Shown: piece after piece, positions 35,887 to 46,516 of the stretch
Layout of the letters: every line of letters begins with the position of its first letter
Position numbering within the stretch: the stretch's first letter is position 1
From: Nocardioides flavescens
GTDB taxonomy: Bacteria > Actinomycetota > Actinomycetes > Propionibacteriales > Nocardioidaceae
DNA length: 64,000 nucleotides
Assembly (NCBI RefSeq): GCF_009823805.1
Contig: NZ_WUEK01000002.1
Location: 124,001 to 188,000 of the forward strand
Direction: 5' to 3'
Notes under the pieces: model-generated
The model's database searches: none
What the model was told of the DNA's origin: nothing
What the model saw: the letters and a program-made list of their open reading frames with translations, nothing else
Translations under genes and position numbers: made by a program

Positions 35887-35902
35887 TATCTTGACATCAA
35901 GA
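35887..35902 (+). promoter_or_regulatory. acnA promoter region with palindromic operator
   Basis: TCTTGA-CA-TCAAGA (35889-35902) is an inverted repeat with 6-bp arms. It overlaps TATCTT (35887-35892), a possible -10 box, and TTGACA (35891), a possible -35. A protein bound here would block transcription of acnA, about 110 bp upstream of its start. The regulator is unknown. Confidence 0.5.
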
Positions 35903-36001
35903 GACTTTCGACCGGGTACCGCGATGCGCGGACCGGACGGCAGGATGAGTGCAGACGCGGCCCCAGCGGCTGGGGCCTCGATCAGAGGAGATGGTGGAGC
36001 G

Positions 36002-38854
<2,853 letters not shown>

Positions 38855-38884
38855 TCCGCACCACCTGATCGAGTACTGATCGAC

Positions 38885-38925
38885 CAGCGCCCGCAGCGTG
38901 GCCCCGAGCCACGCTGCGGGCGCTG
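38885..38925 (+). terminator. acnA terminator
   Basis: A near-perfect 18-bp stem CAGCGCCCGCAGCGTGGC / GCCACGCTGCGGGCGCTG with loop CCCGA, starting 31 nt after the acnA stop. Confidence 0.85.
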
Positions 38926-38988
38926 TCGTGTCCGGGCTCGCCTGCGGGTCGCGTGACGTCGACGGCCGGCGTGGGGGAGCATGGTCAG

Positions 38989-39189
38989 GTGCTCCCCGTG
39001 GTCGTCCCCGTGCTCGGCCTCGCAGCGGCCCTGGTCGTTCTCCTCCTCGCCGTGCTGACCGGCCTCGGCGAGCACCGTCGCGGCGCTCGGGCGTCGACCG
39101 TGTTCGTCGCCGCCCTGCTCTTCCCGCTCGCCTGGCTCGTCTGGTACGTCCGCGACGAGCTACCGGTGAGGCGTCGCCGCGCCGCCTGA
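38989..39189 (+). CDS. Small two-helix membrane protein
   Basis: 66 aa with two hydrophobic stretches (VVVPVLGLAAALVVLLLAVL and VFVAALLFPLAWLVWYV) and a basic tail (RRRRAA). GTG 38989 is preferred because GGGGGAG lies 10 nt upstream; GTG 38953 would add a hydrophilic dozen residues. It resembles small phospholipase-D-N-terminal-like or DUF membrane proteins, but I cannot name a family. Confidence 0.55.
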   Translation: MLPVVVPVLGLAAALVVLLLAVLTGLGEHRRGARASTVFVAALLFPLAWLVWYVRDELPVRRRRAA

Positions 39190-39230
39190 CCCCCCGACCG
39201 ACCCCCTCTCCGACACCCCCAGGAGTCCCT

Positions 39231-39370
39231 CGTGCTCGTCGCCTTCAGCATCGCCCCGTCCGTCGCTGACGGGACCGGCTCGGTCTCCGAGGCGGTCGCG
39301 GCCGCCGTCCGGGTGGTCAAGGAGTCGGGGCTGCCGTGGGAGCTGACCTCGATGTTCACCACCGTCGAGG
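39231..39370 (+). repeat. 140-bp direct repeat, left copy
   Basis: Aligns without gaps to 40533-40672 (offset 1302 bp) with only about three mismatches, all around 39267-39272. It covers the first 46 codons of the MTH1187-family gene. It marks the left edge of the inserted cargo. Confidence 0.95.
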
Positions 39371-39387
39371 TCGCGACTCGTCCGTGA
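39232..39387 (+). pseudogene. Truncated 5' copy of the MTH1187-family gene
   Basis: Reads VLVAFSIAPSVADGTGSVSE and on to MFTTVE, identical to the intact gene at 40534 except for one residue. It then runs into five foreign codons and stops at 39387. About half of the 99-aa protein is lost. It keeps an AGGAG ribosome-binding site and probably the ancestral promoter. Its stop overlaps the next ATG (TGATG), so translation of the remnant may feed into the cargo gene. Confidence 0.85.
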
Positions 39388-39821
39388 TGGCACGCGAAGG
39401 TGCGCGTCGAGATGATGAGTCCCTGCTCGTCTGGGTCGATGCATGGCAGATGCAGTGCTGTGGCGATCCCTTCTCGATGGGCTCCCGGGTCGAGTGGACT
39501 CTCCGCGAGGGGCCAGACCGAGGGTGGTTGACCGCCGTCCTCGGTGATGACCTCGCAGCCGAGGTCACCCATGGCGAGGAGCATCACGGCGGACTGCCCG
39601 AAGGTGCGCCGCTGACCATCGGCGTCGTCGATCGAATCAGGGCGGTGAGCAGTCGCTTCGGTCCCGACCCCACGAGCGTCAGCGCTGCCGCGGCTCGCCT
39701 CGTGCCGGTTTCGGGAACCGCCGTGGTGGTCGAGGTTGCCGAGGCCGATGGTTGGTATCCCGAGGACGGTGACCGTCACTTCAACGGCTATCTGGTGGAT
39801 GTACGTCGGACGGAGTCGTAG
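39387..39821 (+). CDS. DUF6578-like hypothetical protein (cargo gene)
   Basis: 144 aa. The beginning LVWVDAWQMQCCGDPFSMG resembles the actinobacterial DUF6578 family (recognised from memory, moderately sure), which has no known function. A pair of adjacent Cys and a preceding Trp-Gln-Met are the notable features. The gene lies in the inserted segment, and its codon use has more A/T in third positions than the flanking genes. The start overlaps the stop of the truncated upstream copy. Confidence 0.65.
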   Translation: MAREGARRDDESLLVWVDAWQMQCCGDPFSMGSRVEWTLREGPDRGWLTAVLGDDLAAEVTHGEEHHGGLPEGAPLTIGVVDRIRAVSSRFGPDPTSVSAAAARLVPVSGTAVVVEVAEADGWYPEDGDRHFNGYLVDVRRTES

Positions 39822-39920
39822 TTCCGTGAAGATCAGGCTCTCCGAGGCGCCGACTGTGTCGCCCGTGTGTCGGGGCTCCCGACCACACGCGTTCGATGCT
39901 CACCGAGCAGACGGTGCGAC

Positions 39921-40502
39921 GTGAGCGCACAGGCGCATGAGATGCCGACGGCGCTCGTCGTGATCGACATGCAACGTGCCTTCCTCGAGGGCGATCACGC
40001 GACCCACGCACGCGCAGGCGTGCAGGTCACGGTACGCCACCTGCTCGCGGCTGCTCGAACTGCTGAGGCGCTGGTGATCCACCTCCAGAACGACGACCCA
40101 GCCGGAGCGCCGGACGAACCAGAGACGGCGGGATGGGAGTTGGCCGTCTCGCCGGCTCCGGGGGAAGCGGTCCTCCGCAAGTCCCGGGACGACGGCTTCA
40201 TCGACACCGATCTCGGTCCCATGCTGGATCGCCACAGAGTCACGTCGGTGGCGGTCGCCGGATTGCTCTCCGAGATGTGTGTCGCCACCACCGCGCGATC
40301 CGCGATGACGCGCGGCTTGAACGTCGTGCTCCCGCGAGGCGCGCACGGCACGTACGACATCCCGGAGGATGACTCTCCACGAGGCGTGCCAGTGTCAGCA
40401 CTACAGGTCGCCCGCGTCGCTGAGTCGTCCCTGGGAGACGAGGTCGTCATCTTGCCTGCAGAGGCGGTCCAGTTCGCACCTGCGACACCGCCGCAGTCCT
40501 GA
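39921..40502 (+). CDS. Isochorismatase/cysteine hydrolase family protein (cargo gene)
   Basis: 193 aa from GTG 39921; ATG 39942 (MPTALVVIDMQ) is an alternative start. Motifs of the family: LVVIDMQRAFLEG with the catalytic Asp, a central Lys in LRKSRDDGF, and VAGLLSEMCVATTARSA with the nucleophilic Cys. Members hydrolyse isochorismate, nicotinamide, or N-carbamoyl compounds. It is in the inserted segment with less extreme GC than neighbours. Its promoter is unclear; the 99-bp gap after the DUF6578-like gene shows no strong hexamer. Confidence 0.85.
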   Translation: MSAQAHEMPTALVVIDMQRAFLEGDHATHARAGVQVTVRHLLAAARTAEALVIHLQNDDPAGAPDEPETAGWELAVSPAPGEAVLRKSRDDGFIDTDLGPMLDRHRVTSVAVAGLLSEMCVATTARSAMTRGLNVVLPRGAHGTYDIPEDDSPRGVPVSALQVARVAESSLGDEVVILPAEAVQFAPATPPQS

Positions 40503-40532
40503 AGTCCATCCACACCTATCGGAGGTCGTTCC

Positions 40533-40672
40533 CGTGCTCGTCGCCTTCAGCATCGCCCCGTCCGTCGCCGACGAGACCGGCTCGGTCTCCGAGGCGGTCG
40601 CGGCCGCCGTCCGGGTGGTCAAGGAGTCGGGGCTGCCGTGGGAGCTGACCTCGATGTTCACCACCGTCGAGG
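40533..40672 (+). repeat. 140-bp direct repeat, right copy
   Basis: Counterpart of 39231-39370. It forms the start of the intact MTH1187-family gene and marks the right edge of the cargo. Confidence 0.95.
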
Positions 40673-40833
40673 GGGAGTGGGACGAGGTGATGGACGTGGT
40701 CAAGCGCGCCACCGACGCCGTCGTGGCGGTCTCACCGCGGGTCTCGCTCGTGCTCAAGGCCGACATCCGGCCCGGCCACACCGGGCAGCTGACCGAGAAG
40801 GTCGACCGGGTCCGCGCGCTGCTCCAGGACTGA
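40534..40833 (+). CDS. MTH1187 family thiamine-binding protein
   Basis: A 99-aa ferredoxin-like-fold protein (VLVAFSIAPSVADETGSVSE ... VSPRVSLVLKADIRPG) of the MTH1187/YkoF-like family; some members bind thiamine. This is the complete copy. Its upstream sequence, including GGAGG about 9 nt before the GTG, comes from the cargo and not from the ancestral locus, so its regulation may have changed. The PAP2 gene starts 1 bp after its stop. Confidence 0.85.
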   Translation: MLVAFSIAPSVADETGSVSEAVAAAVRVVKESGLPWELTSMFTTVEGEWDEVMDVVKRATDAVVAVSPRVSLVLKADIRPGHTGQLTEKVDRVRALLQD

Positions 40834-40834
40834 C

Positions 40835-41557
40835 GTGGCGAGCGCTCAGAGCACCGGACGGCGCGCGGCCGCCGCCCTGACGGCGTACGCCGTGCTGGCG
40901 GGCGTCGTCGTCGCGTGGGGCTGGATGCTCACCCACACGTGGAGCGCGGTCGACGGGCCGGACGACCGGGTGTCGCGGTGGTTCGCCTCCCAGCGCAGCG
41001 GCGCGCTCGACCCGGTGGCCGAGGTCGGCACCTTCCTCGGCGAGACCGTGGTCGGGCTCGTGGTCGCCGCGGTGGTCGCGGTCGCCGCGGGGCTCGCCCT
41101 GCGCTCGCTGCTGGCGGCCGCCCTCGTGCTCGTCGCGGACGTCGGCGACGGGGGCATCTACTGGCTCGCCTCGCACGCCGACCCGCGCGACCGCCCGCCT
41201 GTGCAGATCCTCGACGCCGGGCTCGTGGCCGACCACAGCTTCCCGTCGGGCCACGTCGGCACGGCCACCGCGGTCTACGGCGCCGCGGCGCTGCTGCTGG
41301 CGGTGTGGCTGCGTCGGCGCCACCAGACCGGGCCGGGCTGGCTGCTCGTCGGCGTGCTCGCCCTCCTGCCGGCGTACGTCGCGCTCAGCCGGCTCTACCA
41401 GGGCGCCCACCACGTCACCGACGTCGGCACGAGCCTGGTCTTCGGCGCGGTGTGGCTCGGGGTGCTCGTCGCTGCGACCCGGCTCTGGCCGGGCCGTGAG
41501 GAGCGCGTGCCAGGATCGAGCGGTGGACTCCCAGACCCGTCAGTACCGCACCGGTGA
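40835..41557 (+). CDS. PAP2 superfamily phosphatase
   Basis: A 240-aa membrane phosphatase with about six hydrophobic segments. The three-part active site is visible as RDRPP, PSGHVGTAT (catalytic His), and SRLYQGAHHVTDVG (second His and Asp). It dephosphorylates lipid phosphates such as phosphatidic acid or undecaprenyl pyrophosphate. The start GTG is adjacent to the previous stop; the 3' end overlaps the YjbQ gene by 35 bp. Confidence 0.88.
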   Translation: MASAQSTGRRAAAALTAYAVLAGVVVAWGWMLTHTWSAVDGPDDRVSRWFASQRSGALDPVAEVGTFLGETVVGLVVAAVVAVAAGLALRSLLAAALVLVADVGDGGIYWLASHADPRDRPPVQILDAGLVADHSFPSGHVGTATAVYGAAALLLAVWLRRRHQTGPGWLLVGVLALLPAYVALSRLYQGAHHVTDVGTSLVFGAVWLGVLVAATRLWPGREERVPGSSGGLPDPSVPHR

Positions 41558-41942
41558 CCGCGAGGTCGTGCGCGACCTGACCCGCGACTGCGCGGCCTAC
41601 GTCGCCGGGCGCGGCGACGGTCTGCTGCAGCTCTTCGTGCCCCACGCGACCGCGGGCATCGCGATCATCGAGACCGGTGCCGGCAGCGACGACGACCTGC
41701 TGACCGCGCTCGGCGACCTCCTGCCGGCCGACGATCGCTGGCGCCACGCCCACGGCTCGCGCGGCCACGGGCGCTCCCACGTGATGCCGGCGATCGTGCC
41801 CCCGCACGCCACGGTGCCGGTCATCGACGGCGAGCTCGCCCTCGGCACCTGGCAGAGCGTCTGCCTGGTCGACCTCAACGTCGACAACGACGAGCGCACC
41901 GTGCGGTTCAGCTTCCTGAGCGACGGGACGGGGCGTGGCTGA
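41523..41942 (+). CDS. YjbQ/UPF0047 family protein
   Basis: A 139-aa protein of the secondary thiamine-phosphate synthase enzyme (YjbQ) family. Typical motifs: FVPHATAGIAIIE and RGHGRSHVMPAI, with conserved His residues that bind metal. E. coli YjbQ has weak thiamine phosphate synthase activity; the true role is unsettled. A possible functional link with the nearby thiamine-binding-family gene is only contextual. Confidence 0.88.
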   Translation: MDSQTRQYRTGDREVVRDLTRDCAAYVAGRGDGLLQLFVPHATAGIAIIETGAGSDDDLLTALGDLLPADDRWRHAHGSRGHGRSHVMPAIVPPHATVPVIDGELALGTWQSVCLVDLNVDNDERTVRFSFLSDGTGRG

Positions 41943-42513
41943 GGTCCGCGCGGCGACGCCCGGCGACCACCGGGCCGTCGGCGAGCTCGTCGCGGCGGCG
42001 TTCGGCGAGGAGGAGGGTCCGACGGTGGCTGCGCTCGTCGAGGCCCTGCGCCCGCGCCACGCCCGCGCCGAGCTGGTCGCGACCGAGGGCGACGACGTCG
42101 TGGGTCACGTCCTGCTCAGCCGCAGCTGGCTCGACACGCGGCGGGCCCTGGTCGAGGTGCTCGTGCTGAGTCCGCTCTCCGTCGCTCCCGACCGCCAGCG
42201 CCAGGGCCTCGGGACGACGCTGCTGCGTGCCGCCCTCGACGGGGCCCGGGCGCTGGGCGCGCCGGCAGTCTTCCTCGAGGGCGATCCGGGCTACTACGCC
42301 GAGCGCGGCTTCGAGCCCGGCGCGGCCCACGACCTCGTCCGCCCGTCGACCCGGATCCCGGAGCTCGCCTTCCAGGTCGCGCTCCTCGAGGCCCACCAGC
42401 CGTGGATGACCGGGCCCCTCGTCTACGCCGAGCCGTTCTGGGAGCTCGACTGCGTCGGACTGCGCGACCCCCTGCTGTCGCAACTCGAACAGGTGTTCGA
42501 CTACCGTGGCTGA
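41935..42513 (+). CDS. GNAT family N-acetyltransferase (YhbS-like)
   Basis: A 192-aa acetyltransferase with the acetyl-CoA loop RQRQGLGTTLL and the C-terminal GDPGYYAERGFEPG typical of YhbS-like proteins. Substrate unknown. GTG 41935 overlaps the YjbQ gene by 8 bp, in a compact run of four genes. Confidence 0.85.
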   Translation: MAEVRAATPGDHRAVGELVAAAFGEEEGPTVAALVEALRPRHARAELVATEGDDVVGHVLLSRSWLDTRRALVEVLVLSPLSVAPDRQRQGLGTTLLRAALDGARALGAPAVFLEGDPGYYAERGFEPGAAHDLVRPSTRIPELAFQVALLEAHQPWMTGPLVYAEPFWELDCVGLRDPLLSQLEQVFDYRG

Positions 42514-42882
42514 ATGAGCTCCGTCGCCCCGCCCGGCTGGCCCGAGGGGGTCCGCGCGCCCGACGCGCCCGACTGGGAGCGCACCGCGGTCAACTGGCTG
42601 CTCGACATCTGCCCGCCGGAGTACCGCTCCTACCCGGTCGTGCGGCGCCACGCGCTCGTGCTCGCGCGCTTCGCCGTGCTGCACACCGAGGCCTGCCTCG
42701 TCGGGGTGCAGAAGGGCCTCAGCGAGGCCAGGGCCCAGCTGCGCCAGGTCGTCGCCCCCGAGGTCGTCGACGCCGCCGTCGAGACCTGGCTGGCCGAGGA
42801 GGCCCGGCTCACCGGCGTACGCCGCTCCGTCGGGCTGGTCGAGCAGGCGCTGCAGGGTCGGCGGTTCACCGCGCGGCTGTGA
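42514..42882 (+). CDS. Hypothetical protein, helical
   Basis: 122 aa, starting ATG directly after the GNAT stop. Mostly alpha-helical in appearance, with WERTAVNWLLDICPPEYRSY near the N-terminus. Many actinobacteria have such a protein, but I do not recognise the family name. It ends just before repeat copy C. Confidence 0.65.
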   Translation: MSSVAPPGWPEGVRAPDAPDWERTAVNWLLDICPPEYRSYPVVRRHALVLARFAVLHTEACLVGVQKGLSEARAQLRQVVAPEVVDAAVETWLAEEARLTGVRRSVGLVEQALQGRRFTARL

Positions 42883-42895
42883 GGGGCGGTCCACC

Positions 42896-43038
42896 GTGAG
42901 TGGTTTCGAGACAGGACTTCGTCCTTCCTCAACCGCCGGACTCGAGCGCCGTTGGTTGAGGAGGCCGGCTACGGCCGTCTCGAAACCACTCGAGCGAGAG
43001 TGGTCTCGAGACAGGACTCCGTCCGTGCTCAACCAGCG
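42896..43038. repeat. Family-1 palindromic intergenic repeat, copy C (triple module)
   Basis: Three alternating modules: TGGTTTCGAGACAGGAC to CCTCAACCGCC; GGTTGAGGAGGCCGGC to CGAAACCACT; TGGTCTCGAGACAGGAC to GCTCAACCAGC. It lies between convergent genes. Its last module supplies the stop codon (TGA within GGTTGAGC on the minus strand) of the GH18-like gene. Confidence 0.85.
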
Positions 43039-44033
43039 GCGGGGAGGGCGCCGGCGGAGCCGAGGCGCCAGATCGCGAGGCCGTGGGCTCCGAGCTCGGT
43101 GGCCAGCTCGGTGCGCAGGGCGATCGAGCGGGCGTCCGACCACCACAGGCGGGTGCCGTCGGAGAGCCGGGCGGTCCACTCCCCGGGGCCGGGGCGCCAC
43201 CGCGCCCGGGCGCCGTCGCGGGCGACGAGGCGGCGGGCCTGGGCGACCGTGACGGTGCGGCCCGTCCGCCCCGACGACGCGCTCGGCCAGGTGTAGCCGT
43301 AGCCCGCGACGCCGACGTCGACCTTGGCCAGCGGCACCTCGGTGGCCACGACGGCCAGAGCGCGCCGCTGCCAGCGCAGCGAGCCGACCGGGCCGGGGCC
43401 CGACCAGGTGGGCCCGTGCTGGTCGTAGGTCATGAGCGCCACGGTGTCGACGCTCTGCCCGAGCTGCGCGAGCTGGTAGCCGCGCGCGGCGTACGACGGC
43501 AGGCTGGTCGAGGCGCTGATCGCGATCGAGACCGTCCGATCGGGGGCCATCAGGGCCTGGAGCCGCTGGGCGAGCAGCACCAGGCCGTCACCGTCGGCCC
43601 GGTCCATCCGCTCGAGGTCGATCTGCACGCCGTCCCAGCCCTGCGTGGCGACGTACGACGCGAGGCGGCTCGCGACCGCCTCGACCCGCGCGGGGTCGCG
43701 CAGCAGGCGTCCGACCCGCCGCGGGTCGAAGTCGCCGAGGCGGTCGCTGTAGTTGCTGAGCAGCAGCTCGGCGCGCAGCCCCTGGGCGTGGGCCGTGGCG
43801 AGCTGGCCGGTGAGGTCGGCACCCGGGGTGCCCACGTCGCCCCCGTCGCGCGAGAGCGGCACGGCGGCGACGCCGAGAGTGCCGAGCGCGTGGGCGTCGC
43901 GCGCCACGACCGAGGCCGGGGTCGAGCCGAGGACGTAGCCGGTCGAGGCGAGCGGGGGAGCGGCGGCCGTCGGGGCTGCGAGGAGCAGGGCGGCGGCGAG
44001 CGAGGCGAGGAGACTCACACGCCACAGTCTCAC
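43029..44033 (-). CDS. Secreted GH18-like glycoside hydrolase
   Basis: 334 aa with a signal peptide (about 1-25, LLASLAAALLLAAPTAAA). The GH18 signature is WDGVQIDLE, with Asp134, Asp139 and the catalytic Glu141, followed by ALMTYDQHGPTWSGPGP. The layout matches YaaH/SleL-like or chitinase-like exported proteins that act on peptidoglycan or chitin. GTG 44033 is chosen; GTG 44018 is possible. The stop codon is within repeat copy C, so the C-terminal residues may have been set by repeat insertion. Confidence 0.8.
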   Translation of the reverse strand: MRLWRVSLLASLAAALLLAAPTAAAPPLASTGYVLGSTPASVVARDAHALGTLGVAAVPLSRDGGDVGTPGADLTGQLATAHAQGLRAELLLSNYSDRLGDFDPRRVGRLLRDPARVEAVASRLASYVATQGWDGVQIDLERMDRADGDGLVLLAQRLQALMAPDRTVSIAISASTSLPSYAARGYQLAQLGQSVDTVALMTYDQHGPTWSGPGPVGSLRWQRRALAVVATEVPLAKVDVGVAGYGYTWPSASSGRTGRTVTVAQARRLVARDGARARWRPGPGEWTARLSDGTRLWWSDARSIALRTELATELGAHGLAIWRLGSAGALPAAG

Positions 44034-44084
44034 GCGCGGCGTCCGGGTTCGGGCGTTGTCGGCGCGCCGCGGGCCCGGATCCCC

Positions 44085-44090
44085 TACTCT
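44085..44090 (+). promoter_or_regulatory. Putative -10 box, cupin gene
   Basis: TACTCT, 7 nt before ATG 44098. Confidence 0.5.
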
Positions 44091-44097
44091 CCGGGGC

Positions 44098-44523
44098 ATG
44101 AGCCAGGCCGTCGTCTCCAGCGTCCTGCGCGTCTCGCGCCACGACGCCGACCTCGTCGACCACCCCATCAACCCCGACTGGATCATCGAGGGGACGCCGC
44201 ACGCCCGGATCTCCGAGTGGGCCGAGAGCCCCGACGGCACCACGTCGCACTGGACGTGGGACGTCACGGCGGGCACCTTCCGGTGGTACTACCCGGTCGA
44301 CGAGACCATCGTCGTGGTCGCCGGGGCCACCAACCTGCAGGTCGACGACGAGCCGCCGGTGCGCCTCGAGGTCGGCGACGCGGCGTACTTCCCGGCCGGC
44401 CACTGGGTGACCTGGCACGTCGAGGAGTACGCCCGCAAGCACGCCGTCGTGCGCGTGCCGGTGCCGAAGGCGATGCGCTACGCCGTCAACGGCTTCGGGC
44501 GCCGCACCCACCGCCTGCGCTGA
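44098..44523 (+). CDS. Cupin-domain protein (DUF861-like)
   Basis: A 141-aa single-cupin protein. The cupin_3 pattern appears as [20 protein letters not shown] (family motif with Trp/Tyr) and [18 protein letters not shown]. Relatives include (S)-ureidoglycine aminohydrolase-like proteins, but usual metal ligands are not all clear, so no reaction is assigned. It is probably monocistronic. Confidence 0.78.
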   Translation: MSQAVVSSVLRVSRHDADLVDHPINPDWIIEGTPHARISEWAESPDGTTSHWTWDVTAGTFRWYYPVDETIVVVAGATNLQVDDEPPVRLEVGDAAYFPAGHWVTWHVEEYARKHAVVRVPVPKAMRYAVNGFGRRTHRLR

Positions 44524-44591
44524 CCGACGCGCCCCGACCCGCGCAGATCACGTCACACCCGCGTCGAGTGGGTCCGGCCACAGGCCCCACC

Positions 44592-44597
44592 TAGACT
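44592..44597 (+). promoter_or_regulatory. Putative -10 box, dxs
   Basis: TAGACT, 8 nt before ATG 44606. Confidence 0.55.
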
Positions 44598-44605
44598 CGG
44601 TTCTC

Positions 44606-46504
44606 ATGGGTGTCCTCCAGAGCATCGCCGAGCCGCGTGACCTGCGCGGGCTGTCCGACGAGGACCTGGCGCTCCTCGCGAGCGAGATCCGCGACCTCCT
44701 CATCAGCTCCTGCGCCCCCTCGGGCGGCCACCTCGGCCCCAACCTCGGCGTCGTCGAGCTGACCATGGCGATCCACCGCGTCTTCGACTCTCCGCGCGAC
44801 CGCGTGGTCTTCGACACCGGCCACCAGGCCTACGTCCACAAGATGCTGACCGGCCGCGCCGCGGCGTTCGACCGGCTGCGCCAGGAGGGCGGGCTCTCGG
44901 GCTACCCGAGCCAGTCGGAGTCCGAGCACGACATCGTCGAGAACTCCCACGCCTCGACCGCGCTCAGCTACGCCGACGGCCTGGCCAAGGCCTACGCCAT
45001 CCGCGGCGAGGACCGCCACGTCGTGGCCGTGATCGGCGACGGTGCTCTCACCGGTGGCATGGCCTGGGAGGCGCTCAACAACATCGCGGTCGCCGACGAC
45101 TCGCGCGTGGTCATCGTCGTCAACGACAACGGTCGCTCCTACACCCCGACGATCGGGGGGCTCACGACGGCGCTGACCGCTCTGCGCACGAGCCCGCGCT
45201 ACGAGCCGCTCCTCGACGCCGTCAAGAAGCGGCTCAACGCCGTGCCGGGCGTCGGTCACGCGGCGTACGACGCCCTGCACGCGATGAAGAAGGGGCTCAA
45301 GGACGCCGTGGCGCCGCAGGGGCTCTTCGAGGATCTCGGTCTCAAGTACGTCGGCCCGGTCGACGGCCACGACCGACACGCGCTCGAGCAGGCGCTCGCC
45401 CAGGCCAAGGGCTTCAACGGCCCGGTCATCGTGCACGCCATCACCCGCAAGGGATTCGGCTACGACGCCGCCGAGCGGCACGAGGCCGACCAGTTCCACC
45501 AGGTCGGGCCCTTCGACCTCGAGACCGGCGTGAGCACCCCCAAGGGCCGGATCTGGACCGACTTCTTCTCCGAGGAGATGCTCGAGCTCGGCGCCGAGCG
45601 CAGCGACATCGTCGGCATCAGTGCCGCGATGGTGCACCCGGTGGGGCTCGCGGAGTTCGCGGCCCGCTACCCCGACCGGCTCTTCGACGTCGGCATCGCC
45701 GAGCAGCACGCCGTGACCTCGGCCGCCGGTCTGGCCATGGGTGGGCTGCACCCGGTGGTCGCGATCTACGCGACGTTCCTCAACCGCGCCTTCGACCAGG
45801 TCCTCATGGACTGCGCGCTGCACCGCTGCGGCGTCACCTTCGTGCTCGACCGTGCCGGCGTGACCGGCGACGACGGCGCCAGCCACAACGGCATGTGGGA
45901 CATGTCGATCCTCCAGGTCGTGCCCGGCCTGCGGCTCGCCGCCCCGCGCGACGGCGCCCGGGTGCGCGAGCTGCTGCGCGAGGCCGTCGACGTCTCCGAC
46001 GCCCCCACGGTGCTGCGCCTGCCCAAGGGCCCGCCGCCGGCCGACATCCCCGCGATCGACCGCGCCGGCGGTGCCGACGTGCTCGTGCGCTCCGGCGAGC
46101 GCGACGTGCTGATCGTCGCCGTGGGCGCCATGGCGGAGGTCGCCGTCGACGTGGCCCAGCGCCTGGTCGCCCAGGGCATCGGCGTCACCGTCGTCGACCC
46201 GCGCTGGGTCAAGCCCGTCGACGCGGGCGTCGTCGAGCTCGCCCGGACGCACCGGTTCGTGGTCTCCGTCGAGGACAACGGAGAGATCGGCGGCTGCGGT
46301 GCCGTGCTGCTGCAGACGCTCAACGCCGCCGGCGTCACCACGCCGTTCCGCCTGCACGCGATCCCGCAGCAGTTCCTCGACCACGCCAAGCGTGCGCGCA
46401 TCCTCGAGCGCATCGGCCTCACCCCGCAGGCCATCGCCCTGCGGATCGTCGAGGACGTGACCGCCGCCTCCGAGGGTCAGCCCACGGGACGCTCCACCGT
46501 CTGA
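44606..46504 (+). CDS. dxs: 1-deoxy-D-xylulose-5-phosphate synthase
   Basis: The first enzyme of the MEP isoprenoid pathway, condensing pyruvate and glyceraldehyde 3-phosphate with thiamine diphosphate. At 632 aa it is full length. Motifs: [14 protein letters not shown] and [10 protein letters not shown] at the N-terminus, the TPP-binding [16 protein letters not shown], and in the Pyr domain [11 protein letters not shown] with the catalytic Glu. ATG 44606 follows a clear -10 hexamer. Downstream genes for PAC2 and TesB proteins are close (12 and 1 bp). Confidence 0.96.
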   Translation: MGVLQSIAEPRDLRGLSDEDLALLASEIRDLLISSCAPSGGHLGPNLGVVELTMAIHRVFDSPRDRVVFDTGHQAYVHKMLTGRAAAFDRLRQEGGLSGYPSQSESEHDIVENSHASTALSYADGLAKAYAIRGEDRHVVAVIGDGALTGGMAWEALNNIAVADDSRVVIVVNDNGRSYTPTIGGLTTALTALRTSPRYEPLLDAVKKRLNAVPGVGHAAYDALHAMKKGLKDAVAPQGLFEDLGLKYVGPVDGHDRHALEQALAQAKGFNGPVIVHAITRKGFGYDAAERHEADQFHQVGPFDLETGVSTPKGRIWTDFFSEEMLELGAERSDIVGISAAMVHPVGLAEFAARYPDRLFDVGIAEQHAVTSAAGLAMGGLHPVVAIYATFLNRAFDQVLMDCALHRCGVTFVLDRAGVTGDDGASHNGMWDMSILQVVPGLRLAAPRDGARVRELLREAVDVSDAPTVLRLPKGPPPADIPAIDRAGGADVLVRSGERDVLIVAVGAMAEVAVDVAQRLVAQGIGVTVVDPRWVKPVDAGVVELARTHRFVVSVEDNGEIGGCGAVLLQTLNAAGVTTPFRLHAIPQQFLDHAKRARILERIGLTPQAIALRIVEDVTAASEGQPTGRSTV

Positions 46505-46516
46505 GAAAATGGACGG

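Noticed and set aside
39190-39231. C-rich stretch as possible attachment site of an integrative element
   Set aside because: It is outside the 140-bp duplication and has no matching copy at the other end.
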